Shown here: positions 42,352-51,190 of the stretch, piece after piece
How positions within the stretch are numbered: position 1 is the stretch's first letter
Layout: each line of letters starts with the position of its first letter
Assembly: GCF_014650435.1 (NCBI RefSeq)
Contig: NZ_BMUY01000015.1
Coordinates: 153,765 to 217,764, forward strand
Direction: 5' to 3'
Length of the DNA stretch: 64,000 nucleotides
From: Streptomyces tendae
Lineage (GTDB): Bacteria > Actinomycetota > Actinomycetes > Streptomycetales > Streptomycetaceae
Position numbers and translations under genes: made by a program
Notes under the pieces: generated by a model
What the model was told of the DNA's origin: nothing
What the model saw: the letters and a program-made list of their open reading frames with translations, nothing else
Databases searched by the model: none

Positions 42352-43188
42352 CTACGCGCAGCCGAGCCGGCTGTAGACCTTGTCGCCGGTCCACTCACCG
42401 GTGGCCCACGCGTCGGCCGCGGCCGGGTCGAAGCCGTACCGCCGCTCCAGCTGCTCGCCGAACCAGACGGCGAACGCGGCCGAGCCCTGCTGGCAGGAGT
42501 GGATGCCGTCCTTGCTGCGCTGCGCCTGCTCGGCGCCGCTGTCCTCGCCCCACAGGGCCGAGGCGTCGAGGAAGGCGGCCGTGTCGGGGTGCTTGGCGGC
42601 CACGCTCTTCGCGGACCGCGGCGCGGACTCGATCTCCTTCTCGTGCGGCTGGTAGAAGTCGTCGAGCTTGAACGGCGGGGCGGAGACGAGAAGGAGGTCG
42701 GCCCCCGCCTCGTTCACGGTCTTCACCAGGCGCTCGTAGGCCGCGCGCTGTTCGGCCGGGGTGCCCCAGTCGTAGGTGGTGACCTGGTAGGCGACGACGT
42801 CCGGTGCGAAGGTCTTGAGCGTCTTGGGGAGGCGGTCCCAGGTGGGAGCAGCGATCTCGCCGACGACCCCGCCGCCGCCCGCGGCGGCCACCGATTCGAA
42901 CGCGACGCCCCCGGCCTCCATGGCCGCGTCGAGGGCGGGTGCCTGGGCCTCGCCGATGGAGTCCCCCATCCACAGCAGCCGTCGCGGCCCGTCGTCCCGC
43001 TTCTCGCCGGAGCCCCGGGCGCCGTCCGAGGCGTCGGCAGCCGCACTGTCCCCGGCGGAGACCTCGACGCCGCTGCCGGAGTCCTGGCAGCCGGTCAGGG
43101 AGAGCGCCACGGCCGCGGCCACGAGGGCGTACCCGAAGACGCGGCGGGCGGGCAGCGAGCGCCCGCCGGAATTGATCTCGTTGTCCAT
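42352..43188 (-). CDS. SGNH/GDSL-type lipoprotein, probable partner of the acyltransferase
   Basis: 278 residues. A signal peptide ends in a lipobox LTGC (Cys at about residue 34), then a Ser/Gly/Asp-rich linker. The hydrolase fold shows LLWMGDSIGEAQ with nucleophile Ser, and KDGIHSC supplies the DxxH Asp-His pair. It is anchored outside the membrane. Its position next to an acyltransferase-3 gene and the known OafA fusion suggests it transfers or removes acyl groups on a surface polymer. The ATG at 43188 lies close behind a GGGGG stretch; a GTG at 43206 is an alternative. Confidence 0.86.
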   Translation of the reverse strand: MDNEINSGGRSLPARRVFGYALVAAAVALSLTGCQDSGSGVEVSAGDSAAADASDGARGSGEKRDDGPRRLLWMGDSIGEAQAPALDAAMEAGGVAFESVAAAGGGGVVGEIAAPTWDRLPKTLKTFAPDVVAYQVTTYDWGTPAEQRAAYERLVKTVNEAGADLLLVSAPPFKLDDFYQPHEKEIESAPRSAKSVAAKHPDTAAFLDASALWGEDSGAEQAQRSKDGIHSCQQGSAAFAVWFGEQLERRYGFDPAAADAWATGEWTGDKVYSRLGCA

Positions 43189-43301
43189 GCCCCCAGCACA
43201 GGGCACACGCTCCCGGCCCGGGGAGGGCTGTCATCGTTTCATCACGTGATGCGGAACCGGGCGTCATACGCTTCGAGCACGCTGGCAGAAGAAGGCCCGC
43301 C

Positions 43302-43371
43302 GCCGAACCGAGTGGGCCGAACCGAGTGGGCCGAACCCAGTAGGCCGAATCGAGCAGGCCGAACCGAGAAG
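43302..43371. repeat. Five 14-bp tandem repeats upstream of a response regulator
   Basis: Units GCCGAACCGAGTGG (43302-43315, 43316-43329), GCCGAACCCAGTAG, GCCGAATCGAGCAG and GCCGAACCGAGAAG, followed by decaying copies to about 43425. They fill the intergenic region directly before the regulator's ATG at 43433. Confidence 0.8.
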
Positions 43372-43432
43372 CCCGGCCGAGAGAGCCGGCCGGGAAAGCC
43401 CGGCCGAGGAAACCGGAGAAGAGCGCACCCCC

Positions 43433-44134
43433 ATGGCACGAGTCCTGCTCATCGAAGACGACCCCGCCGTGCAGCGAGGCGTCTCGCTCGCGTTGAAACG
43501 CCGGGGGCACGAGGTGGCCGTCGCGGGCAGCGGCGAGACCGGCCTGCTCTCCCTGGAGCGGCACCGGCCCGACCTGGTGCTCCTCGACCTGATGCTGCCG
43601 AACATGAGCGGTCTCGAGGTGTGCCGCCGGATCCGTGAGAGCAAGCGGATCCCGATCATCATCCTCTCCGCGCGCGGCGACGAGATCGACATGGTGGTCG
43701 GCCTGGAGGCGGGTGCCGACGACTACGTCGTCAAACCGGCGGGTGCCGAGCTGCTGGAGGCGCGGATCCGGGCGGTCCTGCGCCGGGTCGCCCCCGCCCA
43801 GGAGGGCGGCACGCCGACCACGGTGCCCGCGGGCCCCGAGCGGCACGCGGACCTCACCGTGGACCGGACCACCCTCGTCGTGGCCAAACACGGCGCCGAA
43901 CTCCCGCTCGCGCCCTCCGAGCTGAAGCTCCTGCTGTTCCTCACCGCCACCCCCGGCCAGGTGTACTCGCGCCAGCAGCTCCTGGAGCAGGTGTGGGAGC
44001 ACTCCTTCTACGGCGACGTCCGCCTCGTCGACGCCTGCGTGATGCGGCTGCGCGCCCGTATCGAGGACGATCCGCGCAAGCCGGTGTACGTCCAGACCGT
44101 GCGCGGCTTCGGCTACCGCTTCGGTCCGCTGTGA
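43433..44134 (+). CDS. OmpR-family response regulator
   Basis: 233 residues. Receiver domain with acidic pocket Glu8/Asp9/Asp10, phospho-acceptor Asp52 (LVLLDLMLPN) and Lys in VVKPAGAELLEARI; winged-helix domain about 140-232 ending in TVRGFGYRFGPL. The stop overlaps the kinase start (GTGA), and a lipoprotein gene follows, giving an operon like the cse and mtr signalling loci. The tandem repeats upstream may serve as its binding array. Targets are unknown. Confidence 0.95.
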   Translation: MARVLLIEDDPAVQRGVSLALKRRGHEVAVAGSGETGLLSLERHRPDLVLLDLMLPNMSGLEVCRRIRESKRIPIIILSARGDEIDMVVGLEAGADDYVVKPAGAELLEARIRAVLRRVAPAQEGGTPTTVPAGPERHADLTVDRTTLVVAKHGAELPLAPSELKLLLFLTATPGQVYSRQQLLEQVWEHSFYGDVRLVDACVMRLRARIEDDPRKPVYVQTVRGFGYRFGPL

Positions 44135-45696
44135 GGCGGTTCCGGCTGCCGCTCCGCTCCGCTGCGCGCGGGTTCCGGCCGCACGCGCCGCGCGGGCTGC
44201 GGGTCCGGCTGGTCGTCGCCTTCCTCCTGGCCGCTGCCTTCGGCGCCCTGCTCACCGCCGGCCTGACCTTCCACCGGGCCCGCGCGGCCATCCTCGACCG
44301 CGCCGAGGAGACCGCCGTCGCCGACCTGCGCACCCAGCTCGACTCCCTCGCCCCCGACCTGACCCTGCCGCCCACCGCCGAGGACCTGCGCGGGCTCACC
44401 CGGCAGCTCGACCAGGCCGGTGGGGCGCGGGCCTGGCACGCGTCCGCCTCCTACCGCGGCGGCGAACCGGTCACGGCGTCCCCCGGCACGCCACCCGTCC
44501 CCGCCGAACTGCGCCGGGCCGTCCAGGACAGCGGACGAGCCGTCCACCAGCGGACCGAACACGACGGCCGCCCCTGGCTGGCCCTCGGCATGCCCGTCGC
44601 CTACACAGACGACTCCGGGGGCACGGACGCGGACACGGACACGGGCACAGACGCGGACGCATACGCGGACACGGGCACGAGCGCGGACGCAGGGTCACTC
44701 TCCGGGCTGACCGTGTACGCCGCCTTCCCCCTCGACGACGACCGGGCCGACATCGACGCCCTGGTCACCGCCGCCGAGGCCGGAGCGGTACCCGCCCTCG
44801 CCCTCGCACTCGTCCCGGCCCTCTTCGCGGCCCGCAGCGTCCTGCGCCCCGTACGCCGGTTGCGCCACGGCGCCGAACGCATCGCCGCGGGGGAGCTGGA
44901 CACGCGCCTGGACGCCCCCGGCCGGGACGAACTCGCCGACCTGACCCGCTCGTTCAACACCATGGCCGAGACGCTGGAGCGGGACGCCGCCGAACTGCGC
45001 CGGCTGGAGGCGGGCGCCCGCCGCTTCGCCGCCGACGTCGCCCACGAGCTGCGCACCCCGCTGGCGGCCATGGCCGCGGTCACCGAGGTCCTCGACGAGG
45101 ACGCCGCCTCGGGCGTGCTGCCCGCCGACACGGAGGACGCCGTCCGGCTGATCAGCGAGGAGGTGCGCGCCCTGGCCCGGACGGTGGAGGACCTGATGGA
45201 GGTCTCCCGCTTCGACGCCAAGGCCGCCCCCGTCCACCGGGAGGACGTCGACCTGCGCACCCTCGTGACCAAGACCCTCCAACTGCGCGGCTGGACCCAC
45301 GACGAGCGGGTCCGCGCCGACCTGCCCGAACCGGCCCCCGCACGCGTCGACCCCCGCCGGATCGACGTCGTCCTCGGCAACCTGGTCGCCAACGCGCTGC
45401 ACCACGGACGCCCACCCGTGACGGTCGCCGTCCGCGTGCGCGGCGACCGGGTCCGGGTCACGGTCACCGACCGGGGGCCCGGCATCCCGGACGAGGCACT
45501 CCCGTACGTCTTCGACCGCTTCTACAAGGCCGACGCGGCACGCCCCCGCTCCGGCGGCAGCGGTCTCGGCCTGGCCATCGCCCAGGAGAACGCCGCCCTG
45601 AACGACGGCACCCTCACCGCGGCCAACCACCCCGACGGCGGCGCCGTCTTCACCCTCACCCTGCCGTCGGCCGCCTCCTCCCCGGGAACGACATGA
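44131..45696 (+). CDS. Sensor histidine kinase with a Thr-Asp-rich extracellular insert
   Basis: 521 residues: TM1 about 29-52, extracellular sensor to about 215, TM2 about 218-238, HAMP (RPVRRLRHGAERIAAGELDT), HisKA with His305 (DVAHELRTPLAAM) and a catalytic ATPase domain (N-box VLGNLVANALHHG, GPGIPDEALPYVFDRF, GGSGLGLAIAQE). A low-complexity run of Thr/Asp/Ala codons at about residues 166-190 sits just before TM2 and looks like a repeat expansion. Start GTG overlaps the regulator stop; the lipoprotein start overlaps this stop by 4 nt. Confidence 0.94.
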   Translation: MRRFRLPLRSAARGFRPHAPRGLRVRLVVAFLLAAAFGALLTAGLTFHRARAAILDRAEETAVADLRTQLDSLAPDLTLPPTAEDLRGLTRQLDQAGGARAWHASASYRGGEPVTASPGTPPVPAELRRAVQDSGRAVHQRTEHDGRPWLALGMPVAYTDDSGGTDADTDTGTDADAYADTGTSADAGSLSGLTVYAAFPLDDDRADIDALVTAAEAGAVPALALALVPALFAARSVLRPVRRLRHGAERIAAGELDTRLDAPGRDELADLTRSFNTMAETLERDAAELRRLEAGARRFAADVAHELRTPLAAMAAVTEVLDEDAASGVLPADTEDAVRLISEEVRALARTVEDLMEVSRFDAKAAPVHREDVDLRTLVTKTLQLRGWTHDERVRADLPEPAPARVDPRRIDVVLGNLVANALHHGRPPVTVAVRVRGDRVRVTVTDRGPGIPDEALPYVFDRFYKADAARPRSGGSGLGLAIAQENAALNDGTLTAANHPDGGAVFTLTLPSAASSPGTT

Positions 45697-46256
45697 CAAA
45701 CCGCCCGATGCGGCACCCGAAGCGGGCCGCCCTCCTCCTGGCCGCGCTGCTCGCCGCCGGTGCCACCGGCTGCGCCATCGGCACCACCGGCCCGGTGCGG
45801 GCCGGCGCCCCCGCGTCCGGCGTCCCGCGGCCCGGCGACGGCGCGAGCACCGTGCGCCTGTACTTCGCGGGGCCCTACGGCACCCGCCCCGTCACCCGGC
45901 CCACGGACGCCCCCCTCGCCCCCCAGCAGGCCCTCGACCTGCTCCTGGACGGACCCACCAGGGCCGAGCGCGAGCGCGGCCTGACCACCCACGTCGCGCC
46001 GGAGATCGCCGGACGGCTCACCGCCACCGCGAGCGACGGAGCCGTCGACGTCGTCGTCCCCGTCCAGGTCAGCACCGGCGGACTGGACGTCGCCGCCGTC
46101 AACCAGCTGGTCTGCACCGCGGCCCACGCCGAGGTCCCGGGCGGTCTTCCCGCCGACGAGGTCGACGTCCGGATCCACGAGAACGGGACCCGCTCCACCC
46201 CGTCCTGGACCCTGCGCTGCGGCGCGGGCGGCAACGCCACCCCCGTCACCGGCTGA
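45693..46256 (+). CDS. GerMN-domain lipoprotein of the two-component operon
   Basis: 187 residues. Signal peptide with lipobox ATGC (Cys27). The mature part has a GerMN-like domain (STVRLYFAGPYGTRPVTR, QQALDLLLDGPT, VNQLVCTAAHAE), as in LpqB of the MtrAB system. It overlaps the kinase by 4 nt. By analogy with LpqB and CseA it probably modulates the kinase from outside the membrane, though that is inferred. Confidence 0.85.
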   Translation: MTNRPMRHPKRAALLLAALLAAGATGCAIGTTGPVRAGAPASGVPRPGDGASTVRLYFAGPYGTRPVTRPTDAPLAPQQALDLLLDGPTRAERERGLTTHVAPEIAGRLTATASDGAVDVVVPVQVSTGGLDVAAVNQLVCTAAHAEVPGGLPADEVDVRIHENGTRSTPSWTLRCGAGGNATPVTG

Positions 46257-46388
46257 GGGGACGTCGGCTGCCCGCGGCAACGAAATGCGGAGTACACCCA
46301 CCTTCGTGATCTACACCGAGGGGAGAGTGGAGCGGGACCCCACTACACCCGACGCAGTACGCCAGTCCAGACCCAGGGTCGGATCAAA

Positions 46389-46406
46389 CGCCCGGAACAC
46401 CGGGCG
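46389..46406 (+). terminator. Short hairpin in the 241-nt gap before the MMPL gene
   Basis: Perfect 7-bp stem (CGCCCGG / CCGGGCG) with an AACA loop, about 130 nt after the lipoprotein stop. A weak terminator at best. I see no other gene or strong promoter in 46257-46497. Confidence 0.4.
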
Positions 46407-46497
46407 AGCATGGATGTGTACCCCGGTCAGCGCGTCCGCCTTCCCCCCATGTGCCGGGTCTTCGTCCTGCCCGCAACCCGACGGATTGGTCCAAAAG

Positions 46498-48717
46498 GTG
46501 GCTACGTTTCTCTATCGACTCGGCCGGAGGGCGTTCCGGCGCCGCGGCCTCGTCGCCCTGCTGTGGGTGGCCATACTCGTGGGCGCCGGCGTCGCCTCGT
46601 CCGCCGCGCCGGCCCCGCCCGAAGACTCCTTCTCCATGCCCGGCACCGAGTCCCAGAAGGCGTTCGACCTGCTCGACGAGCAGTTCCCGGCCGCCAGCGC
46701 CGAGGGCGCCACGGCCCGCGTCGTGATCCGTGCCCCCGAGGGCGCGAAGATATCCGACGCGGCCGGCAAGGACCGGGTCGAGGGCCTGGTCGCCGACCTG
46801 AAGGCCGGACCGCAGGTCGCCTCGGTGGACGACCCGTTCAAGGCGAACGCCGTCAGCAAGGACGGCACCACCGCCTACGCCTCCGTGACCTACAAGGTCA
46901 ACGCGATGGAGCTGACCGACGAGGCCCGCGACTCGCTCACCGCCGCCACCGACACCGCCCGTGCGGACGGCTACACCGTCGAGACCGGTGGCGACGCGGT
47001 CGTGGCGGAGCAGGAGATGGGCGGCACCGCCGAGCTGATCGGCATCGGCGTCGCCGCGATCGTGCTCCTGCTGACCTTCGGCTCCCTGGTCGCGGCCGGT
47101 ATGCCGCTGCTCTCGGCGATCATCGGTGTCGGCATCGGCATCTCCGCCATCGGGGCACTCGGCAGCACTTTGGAGCTGTCCGCCACGACCTCCACCCTCG
47201 CCATGATGATCGGCCTCGCGGTCGCCATCGACTACGCCCTGTTCATCGTCTCGCGTTACCGGGCGGAGATCGCCGAGGGCCGTGCCCCGGAGGAGGCGGC
47301 CGGACGAGCGGTCGGAACCGCCGGCTCCGCGGTCGTCTTCGCCGGACTGACCGTCGTCGTGGCCCTGGCCGGTCTCGCGATCGTCAACATCCCGATCCTC
47401 ACCAAGATGGGCCTGGCCGCCGCGGGCACCGTCGGCATCGCCGTGCTGATCGCCCTCACCCTCACCCCGGCGCTGCTCGGCTTCGCCGGCAAGAAGGCCC
47501 TCAGCCGCAAGGACCGCAAGGCGCCCGCCGGGGCCCGGGCCGCCTCCGGCAAGCCGAAGCTCGGCACCCGCTGGGCCCGCTTCGTACAGCGGCGCCCGGT
47601 CACCGTCCTGCTGACCGCGGTCCTCGGCCTCGGCGTCATCGCCGTACCGGCCGCGAGCATGGAGCTGGGCCTGCCCGACGAGGGCAGCTCGGCCCCCGAC
47701 ACCACCCAGCGCAAGGCCTACGACATGCTGTCCGAGTCCTTCGGGGCCGGGTTCAACGGCCCGCTGATGGTCACCATCGACGCACGCGGCGCGGACGACC
47801 CGCAGGCCGCCGCGGACACCGTGGGCGAGAAGATCACCGGACTGGGCGAGGCCGCGGCCGTCACCCCGGCCAACTTCAACGAGGAGGGCGACACCGCCGT
47901 CCTCACCGTGATGCCCAAGACCGGCCCGAGCGACATCGCCACCGAGTCGCTGGTGCACGACATGCGCTCGCTGTCCGGTGACATCAAGGCGGACACCGGC
48001 GCGACCATGCTGGTCACCGGCGCGACCGCGATGACGATCGACTTCTCGCAGACCCTGGACGACGCGCTCATTCCTTATCTGGCGCTGGTCGTGGGGCTCG
48101 CCTTCCTGCTCCTGATGCTGGTCTTCCGCTCGGTCCTCGTCCCGCTGAAGGCGGCCCTGGGCTTCCTGCTCTCGGTGGCCGCGGCGCTCGGCGCGGTGGT
48201 CGCGGTCTTCCAGTGGGGCTGGCTCGCGGACGTGTTCGGCGTGGACCAGCCGGGCCCGATCATGTCGATGATGCCCATCTTCATGATCGGCGTGGTCTTC
48301 GGCCTGGCCATGGACTACGAGGTCTTCCTCGTCACCCGCATGCGGGAGGCGTACGTCCACGGGGAGTCCCCCGCCCAGTCCGTCACCACGGGCTTCACCC
48401 ACGGCGGCCGGGTGGTCGCGGCGGCCGCGATCATCATGATCAGCGTCTTCTCCGGCTTCATCCTGGAGAACGACGCCATGATCAAGATGATGGGCTTCGG
48501 CCTCGCGATCGCGGTGCTCTTCGACGCCTTCGTGGTCCGCATGGCGATCGTGCCCGCGGTCCTCGCCCTGCTCGGCAGCAAGGCGTGGTGGCTGCCCAGG
48601 TGGCTGGACCGTCTCCTGCCGAACGTCGACGTCGAGGGCGAGAAGCTGCACCGGGAACTCGGCGACACCGCCGCGCCCACGCAGCCCACCCGCGAGCCGG
48701 AGGCGGCCGGAGTCTGA
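46498..48717 (+). CDS. MMPL-family (RND-like) membrane transporter
   Basis: 739 residues with the duplicated MMPL plan: one N-terminal helix (LVALLWVAILVGAGVA), a large extracellular loop, then five helices; the second half repeats this (PVTVLLTAVLGLGVIAV onward). The proton-relay motifs are IGLAVAIDYALFIVSRYR and GVVFGLAMDYEVFLVTRMRE. Members export lipids, siderophores or drugs. GTG 46498 (MATFLYRLG) matches the usual family start, but the ribosome site is poor (AAAAGG directly adjacent); TTG 46486 is an alternative. Followed by a strong bidirectional terminator. Confidence 0.9.
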   Translation: MATFLYRLGRRAFRRRGLVALLWVAILVGAGVASSAAPAPPEDSFSMPGTESQKAFDLLDEQFPAASAEGATARVVIRAPEGAKISDAAGKDRVEGLVADLKAGPQVASVDDPFKANAVSKDGTTAYASVTYKVNAMELTDEARDSLTAATDTARADGYTVETGGDAVVAEQEMGGTAELIGIGVAAIVLLLTFGSLVAAGMPLLSAIIGVGIGISAIGALGSTLELSATTSTLAMMIGLAVAIDYALFIVSRYRAEIAEGRAPEEAAGRAVGTAGSAVVFAGLTVVVALAGLAIVNIPILTKMGLAAAGTVGIAVLIALTLTPALLGFAGKKALSRKDRKAPAGARAASGKPKLGTRWARFVQRRPVTVLLTAVLGLGVIAVPAASMELGLPDEGSSAPDTTQRKAYDMLSESFGAGFNGPLMVTIDARGADDPQAAADTVGEKITGLGEAAAVTPANFNEEGDTAVLTVMPKTGPSDIATESLVHDMRSLSGDIKADTGATMLVTGATAMTIDFSQTLDDALIPYLALVVGLAFLLLMLVFRSVLVPLKAALGFLLSVAAALGAVVAVFQWGWLADVFGVDQPGPIMSMMPIFMIGVVFGLAMDYEVFLVTRMREAYVHGESPAQSVTTGFTHGGRVVAAAAIIMISVFSGFILENDAMIKMMGFGLAIAVLFDAFVVRMAIVPAVLALLGSKAWWLPRWLDRLLPNVDVEGEKLHRELGDTAAPTQPTREPEAAGV

Positions 48718-48747
48718 CCCTCCCGCACCCCACCCGCGCACGCACCC

Positions 48748-48784
48748 GGCCCCGGTGTCCCGGTACCCCCAGGACACCGGGGCC
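48748..48784. terminator. Bidirectional terminator between MMPL and aminotransferase genes
   Basis: Perfect 13-bp stem (48748-48760 with 48772-48784) and an 11-nt loop between convergent genes. Confidence 0.88.
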
Positions 48785-48791
48785 TTGGGGC

Positions 48792-50105
48792 TTACAGTGC
48801 TCCGGCGGCGTCGGTGAGTGCCTGGTCGAGGACAGCGACGCCGCGGGCGATCTCGTCGTCGCTCGCGGTCAGCGGGGGCGCGATACGGAAGATCCCGCCC
48901 ATCCCCGGGAGCTGGACGATGTTCATGTGCAGCCCCAGCTCGAAGCAGCGCCGGGTGACGGCGGCGCCGAGGCGGTCCGCGCCGCCCTCGCCCAGCACCT
49001 GGTCGCCGACCAGTTCCATGCCCAGCAGCAGCCCCCGGCCGCGCACGTCTCCCACCACCTCGTGGCGGGCGGCGAGCTTGTCGAGGCCCTCGCGCAGTGC
49101 CGCGCCGAGCGCCCGGGCGCGCTCGTCCAGCCGGTCGCGGACCAGGACGTCGAGGACGGTGTTGCCCACCGCGGCGGGCAGCGGGTCGTTGACGTGGGTG
49201 GTGAAGAACAGGAAGCCCCGTTCGTGCGCCCGCCGCTCGATCTCCGCGCTCGTCAGCACGGCGGCCAGCGGCAGCCCCGCGCCCAGCGTCTTGGACAGCG
49301 TGAGGATGTCCGGGACGACACCCTCGTGCTCGAAGGCGTACCAGTCGCCGGTCCGGCACAGCCCCGTCTGGGCCTCGTCCAGGATCAGCAGCATCCCGCG
49401 CTCACGGCACTTGTCCGCCAGGGCGGCGAGATAGCCCGGCGGCAGCTCGACCACGCCGCCCGAGGAGAGGATCGGCTCGACCAGGCAGGCGGCCAGACTG
49501 CCGACCGACTGCGCGTCGATCATCTCGAAGCCCAGGTCCAGCTGGCGGCGCCAGTCCAGCTCGCCGTCCGGACCGACGACGGAGGGGCGGTAGCGGTCCG
49601 GCACCGGCAGTGCGAAGTTGCCCGGCGCGGCGGGGCCGTAGCCCTTGCGCCCGGCGCTGTAGGTGGCGTTCGCGGCGGCCTGGGTCATGCCGTGCCAGGA
49701 CCGGGCGAAGGAGACGATCTCGTGGCGGCCGGTGACCAGCTTCGCCATCCGCACCGCGGCCTCGTTCGCCTCCGCCCCGGTGGTCAGCAGCAGCGCCTTC
49801 TCCAGCGGCTCCGGCAGGGTGCCGGCCAACCGGCGGGCCAGCTCGACGACCGGGCGGCTGAGCATGCCGCTGTGCAGGTGGTCGAGGTGCGCGACCTGCT
49901 CGCGCACCGTCGAGACGATCGCCGGATGGGAGTGCCCGAGGATGGCACTCATCTGACCGGACGTGAAGTCCAGCAGCTCACGGCCGCTCTCCGTGAACAC
50001 GGAGGTCCCCGCGGCGCGCACGACGACCTCCGGCGAGAAGGGTGCGTGGCCGGAGTAGCGGATCAGATGGCGCCCCGGGTCGGCGCTCGAAGTCTCGGAA
50101 GGCAT
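48792..50105 (-). CDS. PLP-dependent class III aminotransferase (dialkylglycine-decarboxylase-like)
   Basis: 437 residues, fold type I. The PLP lysine is Lys272 in LSKTLGAGLPL; LILDEAQTGLCRTG carries the PLP-ring Asp, and LLTTGAEANEAAVRMAK and SFARSWHGMTQAA are conserved. The sequence recalls 2,2-dialkylglycine decarboxylase and omega-amino-acid transaminases. The ATG lies 7 nt after TACCGT with no Shine-Dalgarno (leaderless). It diverges from a LysR regulator with a palindromic site in between, so it is probably LysR-controlled. The amine substrate is unknown. Confidence 0.9.
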   Translation of the reverse strand: MPSETSSADPGRHLIRYSGHAPFSPEVVVRAAGTSVFTESGRELLDFTSGQMSAILGHSHPAIVSTVREQVAHLDHLHSGMLSRPVVELARRLAGTLPEPLEKALLLTTGAEANEAAVRMAKLVTGRHEIVSFARSWHGMTQAAANATYSAGRKGYGPAAPGNFALPVPDRYRPSVVGPDGELDWRRQLDLGFEMIDAQSVGSLAACLVEPILSSGGVVELPPGYLAALADKCRERGMLLILDEAQTGLCRTGDWYAFEHEGVVPDILTLSKTLGAGLPLAAVLTSAEIERRAHERGFLFFTTHVNDPLPAAVGNTVLDVLVRDRLDERARALGAALREGLDKLAARHEVVGDVRGRGLLLGMELVGDQVLGEGGADRLGAAVTRRCFELGLHMNIVQLPGMGGIFRIAPPLTASDDEIARGVAVLDQALTDAAGAL

Positions 50106-50112
50106 GCGACCG

Positions 50113-50142
50113 ACGGTAGGGACGCCCCGCTGCGCGTGTCCA
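50113..50142 (-). promoter_or_regulatory. Leaderless promoter of the aminotransferase
   Basis: Minus strand: TGGACA (50137-50142), 18 nt, TACCGT (50113-50118), 7 nt, ATG 50105. Confidence 0.65.
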
Positions 50143-50161
50143 CCGCACAGATTCGACGCCC

Positions 50162-50182
50162 CTGTACGCCAGAACCGTACAG
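50162..50182. promoter_or_regulatory. LysR-type operator CTGTACG-N7-CGTACAG
   Basis: Perfect 7-bp inverted repeat with a 7-nt centre (CCAGAAC), in the 106-nt gap between the divergent aminotransferase and LysR genes. LysR regulators bind interrupted dyads of this kind and usually control the divergent gene. It also overlaps the expected -35 region of lysR, consistent with autorepression. Confidence 0.75.
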
Positions 50183-50199
50183 GGCGGGGCTGTGCGGCG

Positions 50200-50205
50200 T
50201 ACCAT
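50200..50205 (+). promoter_or_regulatory. -10 box of a probable leaderless lysR promoter
   Basis: TACCAT ends 6 nt before the GTG start at 50212. No Shine-Dalgarno sequence. The -35 region coincides with the right arm of the operator. Confidence 0.55.
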
Positions 50206-50211
50206 CGCCGC

Positions 50212-51177
50212 GTGCTCAACTCCGGACGGCTGCACCTGCTCAGCCAGCTCGACACCCTCGGTACCGTCCGCGCGGTCGCCGACACGCTGCACCTGAGCGC
50301 GTCGACGGTCTCCCAGCAACTGGCGGTGCTGGAGACCGAGACCCGGTGCCGGCTGATCGAACGCACCGGGCGGCGGGTGCGGCTGACCCCGGCCGGACTC
50401 CTGCTGGCCCGCCGTGGCCGGGAGATCCTGGACCGGATGGCCGACGTCGAGGCCGAACTGCGCGCCCTGAACGACGAGCCCATCGGGACCGTACGGCTCG
50501 CCGTGTTCCAGAGCGCGATCTACAGCCTCGCCGTCCCGGCGGCGAACCGGCTGGCCACCACCCATCCGCACCTGGACCTCGAACTCGTCGAGATGGAGCC
50601 GCACGAGAGCGGGCCCGCCCTGCGCTCCGGCGAGGCGGACGTCATCGTCACCACCACCGACTACTCCGGCCTGACGTGGGGCGCGGACCTCGAAGTCATG
50701 TCGCTCGGCAGCGACCCGGTCGTCCTGGTCCTGCCGCACGGCCATGCGCTGGCCTCGCGCACCGCGGTGAGCCTCGCGGCGTGCAAGGAGGAGACCTGGG
50801 CCTGCGACCGGCCGCAGTCGTACATGGCGGACCTGACCGTCCGGCTCTGCCGCGAGTCGGGGTTCGAACCCCGGGTGGCCTGCCGGTTCAGCAACTACCT
50901 CATGCTGCTGCGGCACGTCGAGACGACCGGGTCGATCGCCCTGCTGCCCGCGCTCGCGGTCACCTCCGACCATGCCGTCGTCACCCGGCGGCTGAACCCC
51001 CCGGTGCACCGCAACGTCGCCGTCGTGGTGCGGCGCGGCGCCCCGCAGCGCGCCGCGGTGAACGCGGTCATCGCCGCCCTGCGCGACCACCCCGAGATCG
51101 ACGCGCTGTCCGCTCCCGATCCCGCCCCGGAGGGCGATCCCTCCCCGGAGGGTCGGGACGGCGACCGGCGGCCCTGA
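50212..51177 (+). CDS. LysR-family transcriptional regulator
   Basis: 321 residues. Winged helix 1-60 (LHLLSQLDTLGTVRAVAD, LSASTVSQQLAVLE) and a two-lobe effector domain (IGTVRLAVFQSAIYSLAVP onward). GTG start 6 nt after a TACCAT -10 box. The C-terminal 15 residues are low-complexity Glu/Asp/Pro. It probably controls the divergent aminotransferase through the dyad at 50162-50182, with the amine or amino acid substrate as likely inducer. Confidence 0.9.
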   Translation: MLNSGRLHLLSQLDTLGTVRAVADTLHLSASTVSQQLAVLETETRCRLIERTGRRVRLTPAGLLLARRGREILDRMADVEAELRALNDEPIGTVRLAVFQSAIYSLAVPAANRLATTHPHLDLELVEMEPHESGPALRSGEADVIVTTTDYSGLTWGADLEVMSLGSDPVVLVLPHGHALASRTAVSLAACKEETWACDRPQSYMADLTVRLCRESGFEPRVACRFSNYLMLLRHVETTGSIALLPALAVTSDHAVVTRRLNPPVHRNVAVVVRRGAPQRAAVNAVIAALRDHPEIDALSAPDPAPEGDPSPEGRDGDRRP

Positions 51178-51190
51178 GCGCCGGCTCGGC

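Noticed and set aside
43302..43371. Possible CRISPR or integron-like repeats
   Set aside because: 14-bp contiguous units without spacers and no integrase.
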